DNA from: Neolewinella aurantiaca | GTDB lineage: Bacteria > Bacteroidota > Bacteroidia > Chitinophagales > Saprospiraceae | Assembly (NCBI RefSeq): GCF_008014675.1 | Contig: NZ_VOXD01000008.1 | Location: 1-64,000, forward strand | DNA: 64,000 nucleotides | Direction: 5' to 3' | Shown here: positions 7,242-15,265 of the stretch, one piece after another | How the letters are laid out: every line of letters starts with the position of its first letter | Position numbering within the stretch: the first letter of the stretch is position 1 | The notes under the pieces: generated by a model | The model's database searches: none | The model's input: the letters and a program-made list of their open reading frames with translations, nothing else | What the model was told of the DNA's origin: nothing | Position numbers and translations under genes: made by a program

Positions 7242-8178
7242 CTTTACCTATTGCTTGATTGAACATTGCCTTTGCTTTATTAGTGACGGGCTCTTTCATT
7301 GTATCGGCGAATATTCCAGTTGCACTAGTCATAGTTTCTGCATTGGCAGATTGTAATCCCTGTATCTTCCCTTCACGAGCAACTGCTTGCGTATGATTAT
7401 TTGATCCGGGTCTAAACTTCTTGATTTTGTTAGCAGCGCTCCTTGCTGTAGACCTAAGCCCTGCATTTACGGCGTCTCCTAATTTTGCTCCAGCAGCATC
7501 TGAGACTTTGCCAGTTAAGAGACTAATCGAGGCCTCTACTGCCACATCACTTGCCGCCTTGGAACCATTAGCTAGTGACTCAACTTTGATTTCCCCGTCA
7601 CTGAATGTTACATCAGTACTTGCCTTAGCTAATTCGTCAGTTACGACAAGTGCTACTTTAGCAATCCTAGCTACTTTAACTGTTGCAGTAAGTGTACTAA
7701 TTCCACCAGTCAATGCCCCGGTAATAGTGGATTGCGCGACATCATAATAGTCTATATCTAAAATAGGTTTACCTGTTGCTAAATTTGTCGTCATCTGAGA
7801 AATGATCTCAACTCCTCCACCTACAAGAGCTCCAAGACACCATGGACACTCCCCATCAGGATCAGTAAGGCTCACTGGATTTCCCCAAACATACTGATAA
7901 GGCGACATCATTATCTGGTTCGGATGATCCGCCAACGGATCCACCCCCAAAAACCGCCCAATCTCAGAATCATAAAGTCGCGCCCCCCGGTTATCGTAAC
8001 CCGTATCCTTGTCCCGCTCGTGGTGGGTGGAGAGGTAGCGGTTTTGGTTGCAGGCCTTGTACTCGCGGAGGATTTTACCGTAGGGGTAGTAATCGGCGGC
8101 GTAGTCGATTTGGATGGCGTCCGCGCCGTCGGCGCGGAAGGTAAGGCCGGTGATGATGAAGGGGCGGAGCGGTTTCAC
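7231..8178 (-). CDS. RHS orphan tip 5, hydrophobic C-terminal domain
   Basis: A 315-residue protein: RHS core end (1-85, NPVSLTDPDG), a short CPWC motif directly after the junction, then alternating small-residue hydrophobic stretches (GALVGGGVEIISQM, ITGALTGGISTLTATVKVA) as often seen between RHS cores and their toxins. A basic, Asn/Ala-rich C-terminal ~90 residues (NKIKKFRPGSNNHTQAVARE) may be the effector part. No catalytic motif is recognised. Confidence 0.7.
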   Translation of the reverse strand: MKPLRPFIITGLTFRADGADAIQIDYAADYYPYGKILREYKACNQNRYLSTHHERDKDTGYDNRGARLYDSEIGRFLGVDPLADHPNQIMMSPYQYVWGNPVSLTDPDGECPWCLGALVGGGVEIISQMTTNLATGKPILDIDYYDVAQSTITGALTGGISTLTATVKVARIAKVALVVTDELAKASTDVTFSDGEIKVESLANGSKAASDVAVEASISLLTGKVSDAAGAKLGDAVNAGLRSTARSAANKIKKFRPGSNNHTQAVAREGKIQGLQSANAETMTSATGIFADTMKEPVTNKAKAMFNQAIGKDEK

Positions 8179-8341
8179 AGGGCTACAAGATAAGGCGATT
8201 GGCGAGAACAGTCATTGGCCGAGGGCATCTGGGCGCGGACGCAGGTTCCGACCCCGATCACCTTCGGGGTGCAAGGGAAAGATGGCTGAAAATAATATCC
8301 ATTACCCAGAGGAAAGTCTATTAGCCCGCAAATAAAAGAAG
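7932..8341. repeat. Cassette homology block, copy 5
   Basis: Fifth copy. It continues into the XRE pseudogene, where similarity to the other copies falls off after about 20 codons. Confidence 0.85.
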
Positions 8342-8638
8342 CTTTCCCAGTCCGCTCTCGCGAAAAAGGTGAACCTGGCCAACATCCAGATCAGCCGCTA
8401 CGAATAGCAAAAATCCAAGCCCTCCCCCGACGTCGTCCGCCGCCTTGCCGACGCCCTCGGCACAACCGCCGATTTTCTGATGAACGGAGACAGCCAGACC
8501 GTCGCCGCCGGTAAGATTATTGACCGGGACTTACTGGAACTATTCGCTGCCGTTGAAAAACTCGACGTTTCGGATCAGACTATGTGGTTAAGACTTTTAT
8601 TGATGCGCTGGTTACTAAACGGAGGGTGCAGGAGTTAG
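8282..8638 (+). pseudogene. XRE regulator with two in-frame stop codons (cassette 5)
   Basis: Reading from ATG 8282 in one frame gives a complete XRE-like protein of the same length as the intact one (118 codons): LSQSALAKKVNLANIQISRYE, then PSPDVVRRLADALGTTADFLM and a helical C-terminus. The frame is interrupted by TAA at 8333-8335 and TAG at 8405-8407 and has no frameshift. Only point nonsense changes separate it from a functional gene, so inactivation looks recent. The two stops could also be checked as sequencing errors. Confidence 0.8.
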
Positions 8639-8656
8639 CTTAACCGATTTGATTTT

Positions 8657-9154
8657 TCATTGACATTCACATTGTGCCGCTTTTTTAACCCTCTTTGTCA
8701 CATTGCTTGAAGAAAAGTAGTCAGTAGCATACTCCCATAAGAAATCTGTTTTATATTCTGCCCTCATTTTTGAAGGGAGATCGAATATTTTTATATGTAA
8801 GTATGCTTGCTGAAAAACATCTATTTTTGTTTTAAAGCTATACGGCTTGTTTCTTATAAAGCCATCCACCAACCTCCACGATTTAAAACTTATGAGAGCA
8901 TTAGAGTCTGGCGGCATTAGCATGATGCTTTCATACATACTTTCGCCCCCCACTACTTCTCCGATCCTATAAGCTACCTTGAGGGTATCGTATAAATGAG
9001 TAGAATCAGGTGATGGAAAAACTATTTCAAAGTCTGATATATTACTTTCAACACAACCATTTCTTTCTATAACAACGTTTAAGCGAGATTGAGCTGATGC
9101 GTCTACAGAAGATAGCAAGCACTCCAAAATTATAAAAACAAAAACACGTCTCAT
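8657..9154 (-). CDS. Exported protein, candidate immunity for tip 6
   Basis: A 165-residue protein with a signal peptide (VFVFIILECLLSSVDASAQ, cleavage near residue 22) and a mature part with no family I recognise; it ends KKAAQCECQ. It starts 21 bp after the stop of RHS tip 6 and is AT-rich like the other candidate immunity genes. Role inferred from position. Confidence 0.6.
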   Translation of the reverse strand: MRRVFVFIILECLLSSVDASAQSRLNVVIERNGCVESNISDFEIVFPSPDSTHLYDTLKVAYRIGEVVGGESMYESIMLMPPDSNALISFKSWRLVDGFIRNKPYSFKTKIDVFQQAYLHIKIFDLPSKMRAEYKTDFLWEYATDYFSSSNVTKRVKKAAQCECQ

Positions 9155-9175
9155 GTTAAATGATTTATCATGCGA

Positions 9176-10070
9176 TTAAAAACCAGCTTCTAGCTTTATT
9201 CTATTCTTTAGGATTTGCTGCATAGCAGACTTAGTAAGCGTTCCCTGAGGCTTTACTTCTCCTCTACCATAAAACGCTGCTCCCAGCTTAGGTTGTGATA
9301 TACCCGAAGAAGTCTTTGATGCATTTCCTAGCCTACCTACAATGATGTTTTGTAGGAAATTTGGAAACGCGTCTTGGTCGGCTTCGCCAGCAGGCTTTTG
9401 CCCCGTAAGTGATGGTTTTAAAGCGCTGTAACTTCTTACTCCACCTCCAGGATCTTCAGTTGCGTTCAAACCATGAGAATGTATGCTGACTCCATTAACA
9501 CCACTTCTTCCAGGAACAGTCGCACTTTCTTGAGCCCCACGTTCTCCAGTGCTTATTACTCCTCCTTCAACTAATGAAGCTTCTTCATAATCTCCACCGT
9601 TGTTTTCTGTTCGATATAAGACTTGTGCCGCAGCTCGAATATTCGTAGCTGTCGTTTTGATTTTGGCACCGCTAATTAATTGCTCAGTAGTGACATCTCC
9701 ATTTGCAAGTTTTTGCTGAATTTTGCTTGCGGAACCATCTACAACAGCAACATGATCAGGTGTTGAATCATCAACTCTAGCAATCAGGACTCCATCTTTA
9801 TCAACAATATCAGTATCAACACTTCGCCCGTCAGGATCAGTATTAGATATCGGATTCCCTAAAACGTAATTATAAGGGGAAAACGGCGCGTACATACCCG
9901 CCAACGCATCCACACCCAAAAACCGCCCGATCTCAGAATCATAAAGTCGAGCTCCCCGGTTATCGTACCCCGTGTCCTTATCCCGCTCGTGGTGGGTGGA
10001 GAGGTAGCGGTTTTGGTTGCAGGCCTTGTATTCGCGGAGGATTTTCCCGTAGGGGTAGTAGTCGGCGGCG
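9176..10070 (-). CDS. RHS orphan tip 6, 5'-truncated, possible JAB-like toxin domain
   Basis: In frame from about 10,070 down, the RHS core ([11 protein letters not shown] to IGRFLGVD) and a NPISNTDPDG junction are intact. The first ~25 codons of the other cassettes, including the GTG start, are replaced by unrelated sequence that opens at a stop (10,127-10,129) and has no ATG/GTG/TTG before the TTG at 9919. The gene is thus probably untranslatable as a full core, or starts weakly at 9919. The tip contains SIHSHG with upstream acidic residues and a later S/D region, suggestive of a JAB/JAMM-type metal site; this is tentative. Confidence 0.6.
9901..10070. repeat. Cassette homology block, copy 6 (truncated)
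   Basis: Only the RHS-core part is present. Similarity stops at about 10,070 and the spacer, hairpin and XRE start are absent, so this is the outer end of the array. Confidence 0.8.
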
Positions 10071-10122
10071 GCGGAAGCGTTCTTCCGTAAGCGGAAGGTA
10101 GGCTTTTCCGGAGGAAATACAA

Positions 10123-10446
10123 ATGGTTAAAGCTTCAGGACGTGTGTATCCGCGCATTAAATTTCAATGAGGTTACCCCACAATGTTTGTCCGGTTTGAG
10201 CGCAAGTTGATTTTAAATTACTGAGGCGAGTTGATGAGCGCGCAAACCAGATTGTCGCTCACCCCCCTCCCTGCCTCCCCACATCGCTACGTTGGGGAGG
10301 AGTAATCGCGACAATCTGATTTGCGCCCGTTGATGTACCTGCATTAATCTCCCCCTCCAACTGCCAGATTTAGTTGACACCTATTGAACAAGTTCAAGTA
10401 TTTACCGGAATTTCCGTCTGACCTTTACCCTTGAACACAGCAAACA
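10123..10446. other. Intergenic boundary region between RHS array and next gene
   Basis: No convincing gene. A 15-codon frame (ATG 10,123 to TGA 10,170) has a good GGAGG ribosome-binding site but no recognisable product; it may be the cut-off start of a lost gene. A palindromic element occupies 10,240-10,326. Confidence 0.5.
10240..10326. repeat. Nested palindromic element
   Basis: Outer arms of 19 bp (10,240-10,258 and 10,308-10,326, one mismatch, GCGCAAACCAGATTGTCGC type) enclose a second inverted repeat CCTCCCCA/TGGGGAGG (10,274-10,281 and 10,293-10,300). It could fold into a cruciform or long RNA hairpin; no coding capacity. Confidence 0.6.
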
Positions 10447-10959
10447 ATGATCAACAAACGGACCATGACGAACTGCTTCACCCTTCTCCTCAGTAACGGG
10501 CTGTTAGTACTGACGCTTCTGATGACAGGTACAAGTGTCTGCGCCCAAAACGCTTACGACATCACCCAGGAAGAGGCCCTGGAAGCCATGATGGCGGCCA
10601 AAAAACATGCGGAGGATACCGATGTGCTCGTAAATATCGCCGTCGTTGATGCGGGTGCGAACCTGAAAGCATTTGTGCGTATGGATGGTTCCTACCTGGG
10701 AAGTATCGATGTAGCCATCAAGAAAGCCAAAACTTCGCGGTATTTCGACATAGACTCAGGTGAACTGGGAACCCTGACCCAGCCCGGAGGGATCATCTAC
10801 AACATCGAGCACTCTAACGGCGGGCTTATGACTTTTCCCGGAGGGGTCCCCATCAAAGACAAAGAAGGAAATATCATTGGAGCGATAGGTGTCAGCGGAG
10901 GCACCATTGAACAAGACAGGGAGATTGCTACAGCGGGCGCTGCGGCGCTTATCGATTAA
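10447..10959 (+). CDS. Secreted GlcG/HbpS family haem-binding-like protein
   Basis: A 170-residue protein with a signal peptide ending near VCAQ (residue ~34) and one GlcG/HbpS domain: AVVDAGANLKAFVRMDGS, IAIKKAKTS-type helix, GGVPI and GAIGVSGG. These motifs are typical of the family, whose exported members bind haem or act as small-molecule sensors. The first Met is used; an internal Met at residue 7 would also leave a complete signal. It stands alone, about 190 bp before the propeller/Dabb gene. Confidence 0.8.
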   Translation: MINKRTMTNCFTLLLSNGLLVLTLLMTGTSVCAQNAYDITQEEALEAMMAAKKHAEDTDVLVNIAVVDAGANLKAFVRMDGSYLGSIDVAIKKAKTSRYFDIDSGELGTLTQPGGIIYNIEHSNGGLMTFPGGVPIKDKEGNIIGAIGVSGGTIEQDREIATAGAAALID

Positions 10960-10992
10960 ACGCCTCTTTCACCCAAACCAAAGGTTTTGGAT

Positions 10993-11130
10993 CATAATTT
11001 ATACTACTGAACTTTTTTGGTTCCCTCTCCGCTGAGCTTTAGGCGAGCACGAAGTACTGCGAAGCAAACCTTGCTGGAAAGGACGGAGGGTGAGGTGGAA
11101 AATCAAAAATGTCCAGTAGTATGGTCATAA
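10993..11130. repeat. Imperfect long inverted repeat
   Basis: About 35-40 bp arms (ATACTACTGAAC... and ...GTCCAGTAGTAT, the second read in reverse complement) flank ~50 bp. The arrangement is like a small non-autonomous element or a strong RNA hairpin just upstream of the gene at 11,153. Confidence 0.4.
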
Positions 11131-11152
11131 TTACAAAAATTCAAATTTAATC

Positions 11153-12679
11153 ATGCCATTCATCAAATATATCGTACTGTTCGGGTTAGTGTTTTTCTCT
11201 CAGGTCTGTTGGTCGCAGTCTTCAGATGAGTTGATGCTGTATCGCCAGGATTTCAAAGGTTTATCGGCCAACAATACGGTTACTGTAACCAGTTACGACA
11301 AAAACGATTCCCATTTCGTCTACGTAGGAGGCTTCAAAGGCATTGATGTTTTCAGCTTAAATGAAGATGGCCAGCTAACGGAGTTAAGCAGCCATGAACT
11401 GTACAAAGAAGAAGGACCGGCCAGGGGCATGGTTGCCGACAACATCAACGGAACAGACTTCCTTTTCGTAGCCAATAAGCACGGAGACGCTATCGAGACA
11501 TTTGAAATCCTTAGCAACGGGTCGCTCAAACGAGCGTCCCTGACCCTCGACACCGACGAAACTCACCTGGGCACCGCCATTACCCTTCAGGTCGTTCACA
11601 TGGACAAAGCCTCCTATCTGTTTATCGGAGGCTTGGAAGAAACTCCGGGCCTGAGCAGTTTCAAAATTGAGGACGACGGCAAACTAACCCACGTCCAGTC
11701 AATGCCGGACACGGAAGAAATTCACACCGATGGCATCATCGGGATGCACACCGCCAAAATCGATAACACAACCTATCTGTATACGGGAGGATTCCAGGAC
11801 AATGGTGTCAGTAGCTTCCGTATCAAAGAGAACGGCAAATTCAAGCATGTCAACAGCATTAGCGACAACACCACCGATCGGTACCTCACCGGTGCCTATC
11901 CCGTAACGGGAGTAACCCTGGGCGACAACCACTACGTAATTGTAGGCCACCGCCATCATAAGTACTACAAAAGAGGGAACTTCATCAAAAGAAAAAACTT
12001 CATCTACCACGGCGATGCTGTCAGTGTTTTCAAAGTCGACGAAAAAGGCGCCCTCGTCCCGCACTCCGTGCTGAAGGACGACAAAACGACCAAACTATCC
12101 GGGCAAACCCGGATCGAGGTTGTTTCCGTAAGCGCCAATAAAGCCATTCTTGCCGTAGGCACCAGGGATGACGCAAGCATCCAGCTTTGCGAACTCAACG
12201 AAGCTGGCGTTCTTAGCCCGGTCAATTACCTCGAAACCGGATTCTCGATCTATTACGGCCTGAGGTCACACCAAATCGGGGACAAACACTTCCTGATTGC
12301 AGGCTCCAATCAGTTTGATCTGAGAAAAGTAGTCTCCTATGAAGTAGCTCCCGCAATCGACCGCAAGGAGAAAGTACTACGGCACATCGTAAACCTCAGG
12401 TATAAAGACGAAGCTTCTGCCGCAGAAGTCGATGCCGCAGTAGCGATGTTTGTCGACCTCAAAGATAAAATCCCGGGAATTACCGACATTGAATGGGGCG
12501 TGAACGACAGCACCGAAGGAGCCAGCAAAGGGTTCACCCATTCCTTCGTCCTGACGTTTAAGGACGAACACGCGCGAGAAATTTATCTTTTTCATAAAGC
12601 GCATTTAGACCTGGTAAGCAAAATAGGGCCTATCATCGCGGATGTTTTCGTGATGGACTACTGGACAAAAGCCGAATAG
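11153..12679 (+). CDS. Secreted beta-propeller protein with C-terminal Dabb domain
   Basis: A 508-residue protein. A signal peptide (VLFGLVFFSQVCWSQ) is followed by ~380 residues of repeated blades with the pattern YxGGFxxxGVSSFxIxxNGxLxxV, resembling lactonase-type seven-bladed propellers. The last ~105 residues (from KVLRHIVNLRYKDEAS) form a Dabb stress-responsive alpha/beta-barrel domain, with the typical GFTHSFVLTFKDEHAREIY stretch. Dabb domains are usually separate small proteins, so this fusion is uncommon. The catalytic role is unknown. The SDR gene starts 42 bp downstream and is probably co-transcribed. Confidence 0.7.
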   Translation: MPFIKYIVLFGLVFFSQVCWSQSSDELMLYRQDFKGLSANNTVTVTSYDKNDSHFVYVGGFKGIDVFSLNEDGQLTELSSHELYKEEGPARGMVADNINGTDFLFVANKHGDAIETFEILSNGSLKRASLTLDTDETHLGTAITLQVVHMDKASYLFIGGLEETPGLSSFKIEDDGKLTHVQSMPDTEEIHTDGIIGMHTAKIDNTTYLYTGGFQDNGVSSFRIKENGKFKHVNSISDNTTDRYLTGAYPVTGVTLGDNHYVIVGHRHHKYYKRGNFIKRKNFIYHGDAVSVFKVDEKGALVPHSVLKDDKTTKLSGQTRIEVVSVSANKAILAVGTRDDASIQLCELNEAGVLSPVNYLETGFSIYYGLRSHQIGDKHFLIAGSNQFDLRKVVSYEVAPAIDRKEKVLRHIVNLRYKDEASAAEVDAAVAMFVDLKDKIPGITDIEWGVNDSTEGASKGFTHSFVLTFKDEHAREIYLFHKAHLDLVSKIGPIIADVFVMDYWTKAE

Positions 12680-12721
12680 TGGTTCCGTCCGGCATCACTT
12701 CATTCAATAACCCAAACAGAA

Positions 12722-13441
12722 ATGAGCAATTTAACAGGAAAGAAAGCGATAATTACTGGTGGCAGCAGAGGTCTCGGAAAAGCTACCGCTCTGGCATTGG
12801 CCAAAGAAGGCATCGATGTCGCCATCACGGGCCGAAACGAAGAAAAGCTGAAAGAAACCGTTGCTGAACTCGAAAAAACCGGTGTTAAGGCGATCTATTC
12901 CGTATTCGATGTTGGAAACTACGAAGAAGTAAAAACCGCCATCAAGGATATCGTGGACCGGCTCGGATCAGTTGACATTTTGGTGAATAACGCCGGAATA
13001 GCTGCGGTAGGCTCCTTCAACGAAATGGAAGTAAGTCTTTGGAGCCAGATCATTCAAACGAACGTCATGGGGATGTACTACGTCACCAAAGAGGTACTAC
13101 CCTACCTGCTCGAAAAAAACGAAGGAGATATCATCAATGTCTCTTCTACCGCAGGGCTGAACGGCAACGCAAACGTATCGGCCTACTCAGCTTCCAAATT
13201 TGCGGTGATCGGGATGTCCGAATCACTCATGAAAGAGGTTCGTAAGAACAACATCAGGGTCAACACCCTGACGCCGAGCACCATCGAATCGGACATGACC
13301 ATTGAGCTTGGCTTCACGAATGAAGGCTCCCAGGACAGCGTCCTGCAGCCAGAAGATTTTGCGGACCTGATCCTCGCCGGCCTGAAACTCCCACGAAGAG
13401 CGATGCTCAAAGGTGCCGCCTTATGGTCTACAAATCCGTAG
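12722..13441 (+). CDS. Short-chain dehydrogenase/reductase (FabG-like)
   Basis: A 239-residue classical SDR: cofactor motif TGGSRGLGKA (residues 12-21), NNAG (about 90), catalytic Ser in INVSS and YSASK (Tyr/Lys about 155-159). It is closest to 3-oxoacyl-ACP-reductase-like SDRs by sequence feel, but the substrate cannot be given. It has no export signal and so is cytoplasmic. It follows the propeller/Dabb gene at 42 bp and converges on a sulfatase gene. Confidence 0.85.
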   Translation: MSNLTGKKAIITGGSRGLGKATALALAKEGIDVAITGRNEEKLKETVAELEKTGVKAIYSVFDVGNYEEVKTAIKDIVDRLGSVDILVNNAGIAAVGSFNEMEVSLWSQIIQTNVMGMYYVTKEVLPYLLEKNEGDIINVSSTAGLNGNANVSAYSASKFAVIGMSESLMKEVRKNNIRVNTLTPSTIESDMTIELGFTNEGSQDSVLQPEDFADLILAGLKLPRRAMLKGAALWSTNP

Positions 13442-13463
13442 TAACCTGCGGGCTAATCAGTCC

Positions 13464-13480
13464 GGGTAGCGAGACTACCC
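13464..13480 (+). terminator. Weak hairpin between convergent genes
   Basis: GGGTAG/CTACCC with a 5-nt loop, followed by TGCTTT, lies between the SDR stop and the convergent sulfatase stop. The short stem and poor U-run make this a weak call. Confidence 0.3.
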
Positions 13481-13502
13481 TGCTTTAAACGCGACTATTC
13501 CC

Positions 13503-15170
13503 CTACCCCGGCACTGCGCCATTGTCCGCCGTGTACCGCAAAATCAGCGGGAGGCCCTCTCCCCTCGCCCGGGTGATCTCCCGTTTCCAGGCAGCCCGCA
13601 GGGTTTGCAACACATTTGCATGCTCCGGCGCATCGATCAGGTTGTGGATTTCCCCGGGGTCTTCCGCCAGGTGGTAGAGTTCCTCGTAGACCGGTTGCTC
13701 GCCGCGCAGCGGCGACTCTACGTAATCCCGGTAAACAGCAATCCCCGGATCATGAACGGGGTACAGCATGAGGTTGGGGTTTATGCCCAGCTCTTTAGCC
13801 GTGGAGATAAGCTTACTGGCCGGGAAGGTCGAGTTACGGTAATACCGGATGTATTTCCACTCTTTGTTCTGTACCGCTTCGCAGCGCGGGTTGCCGAACT
13901 TGGTCGACCAAAGGTTTTCGGTAAACAGATACTCCCGCACCGCTTCCTGCTTCCCCGCGAGAAGTGGGCCGAGGTCTTCCCCCTGGAAACTTGCCGGAAG
14001 CGGCACACCCGCCCGGGTAAGAATGGTTGGTGCAATGTCGATTGACTGCACCAGGGCTATGCTCCTTTTACCCCGCTTCCTTTTGGGTTGCTCAGGATCG
14101 AAGATGATGAGCGGCACGTGGGTCGTCTCCTCGTAGCAAAGGGCTTTCCCGCCCAGCCCCTGCTCGCCGTGAAACAGACCGTGGTCGGAGGTGAAGATCA
14201 GTACGGTATTTTTGGCCAGACCGGCCTTCGTCAGGGCCGCTCGCAGGTTCCCCACCAGCCGGTCGATGCCCGTCATGGCCTGGTATTCCCGAATCAATTG
14301 CTCGCGGTTGGTCTCCGGCGAATCGACGTAGTCGTAGCCCGCCTGGCGGTCCTCGGCCCTGAGGAGATTAGCGGGCAGCTTGGGTTGGTCAATGTCTTGC
14401 TTTGCAACATAGTAGGCAGGCAGGGGAATGTCCTGATCGCGGTAAAGGGTACGGTAGATCTCATCGTCAGTATCGCGCATTTGCATCGAGCGGGTCCCCG
14501 CTCCGTGGGGTAAGTTGAGGTTGATGGAGAGGAGAAAAGGCTGGTCTTTGGGCCGGGCATCAAGAAAATGCAGCGCGCCCTCCAGCTTACGTTCGTTGGT
14601 CATCAGGAAATCATCGATGCCTTCGCTAACGATTTCCAGTTGCGTATCGACTTTAGCGTTCTTAAAAATCTTATGCCTTTCTTTGGGGTAAAACCCCAGG
14701 TGACCGTGCCCGGCGTACCAGTAATCGAAACTCTTTTCCATCAGCCCGCTACCGTAGCCCCCCTCACCGATGGGCGCGTGGTTTTTGCCGATCCAGCCGG
14801 TGTAGTAACCGGCCTGGCGCATCACTACGGGATAGGAATTGGCCCAGGCTTCCGGCGCTACGCTGGTACCCGAATTGAAATTAACGTTGTGCCGCCGCTC
14901 GTGCTGGCTCAACAGAATACTGATCCGGCTCGGGGTACAGATTGCGCTGGTCACGTGCGCGTTGTCGAACAGGATGCCGTCTTTGGCGAGCCGGTCGATG
15001 TTTGGCGTTTGCACGGTTTCATTCCCCGTACAGCCCAGGTAACCGTACGACTGATCGTCGGTCAGGATGAAGACGAAATTGGGGCGGGATTGGGCCACCA
15101 GACTACCGGCAAACAGACTCAGGTATAACGCTACGATTACTAGTCGATACATAGTTGAATTGATTTTCAT
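13503..15170 (-). CDS. S1-family sulfatase
   Basis: A formylglycine-dependent sulfatase of 555 residues with a signal peptide (VIVALYLSLFAGSLVAQ). The metal-binding TDDQ is near 37-40 and the maturation motif is CTPSR with Cys at about 78. The usual TG after this motif is SQ here. GLFHGEQGL and SDHG provide further metal ligands, and a C-terminal DPGEIHNL block is typical. The frame extends upstream to 15,242, but that stretch runs through the dispersed repeat at 15,185-15,208, so ATG 15,170 is preferred (15,152 also possible). It removes sulfate esters from oligosaccharides in the periplasm; the exact ester is unknown. Confidence 0.85.
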   Translation of the reverse strand: MKINSTMYRLVIVALYLSLFAGSLVAQSRPNFVFILTDDQSYGYLGCTGNETVQTPNIDRLAKDGILFDNAHVTSAICTPSRISILLSQHERRHNVNFNSGTSVAPEAWANSYPVVMRQAGYYTGWIGKNHAPIGEGGYGSGLMEKSFDYWYAGHGHLGFYPKERHKIFKNAKVDTQLEIVSEGIDDFLMTNERKLEGALHFLDARPKDQPFLLSINLNLPHGAGTRSMQMRDTDDEIYRTLYRDQDIPLPAYYVAKQDIDQPKLPANLLRAEDRQAGYDYVDSPETNREQLIREYQAMTGIDRLVGNLRAALTKAGLAKNTVLIFTSDHGLFHGEQGLGGKALCYEETTHVPLIIFDPEQPKRKRGKRSIALVQSIDIAPTILTRAGVPLPASFQGEDLGPLLAGKQEAVREYLFTENLWSTKFGNPRCEAVQNKEWKYIRYYRNSTFPASKLISTAKELGINPNLMLYPVHDPGIAVYRDYVESPLRGEQPVYEELYHLAEDPGEIHNLIDAPEHANVLQTLRAAWKREITRARGEGLPLILRYTADNGAVPG

Positions 15171-15184
15171 TTCGAATAATTTAC

Positions 15185-15208
15185 GGGCGCAGACGCGGGT
15201 GCAAGGGG
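15185..15208. repeat. Dispersed repeat, right arm
   Basis: GGGCGCAGACGCGGGTGCAAG matches the right arm of the palindrome at 16,747-16,807. It lies between two sulfatase genes. Confidence 0.55.
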
Positions 15209-15265
15209 AAGGTTGAAGGAGCAAGCTTTTTTTCAGCGCCACGCCATCCGATGATAAAAATTACT

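Noticed and set aside
749-10070. Six regularly repeated blocks resembling a large repeat array.
   Set aside because: Units are 350-500 bp, coding and irregularly spaced by 1-2 kb; not CRISPR.
10123-10170. 15-codon frame with a strong ribosome-binding site.
   Set aside because: Too short and without a downstream gene to be a leader; more likely the cut start of a lost gene.
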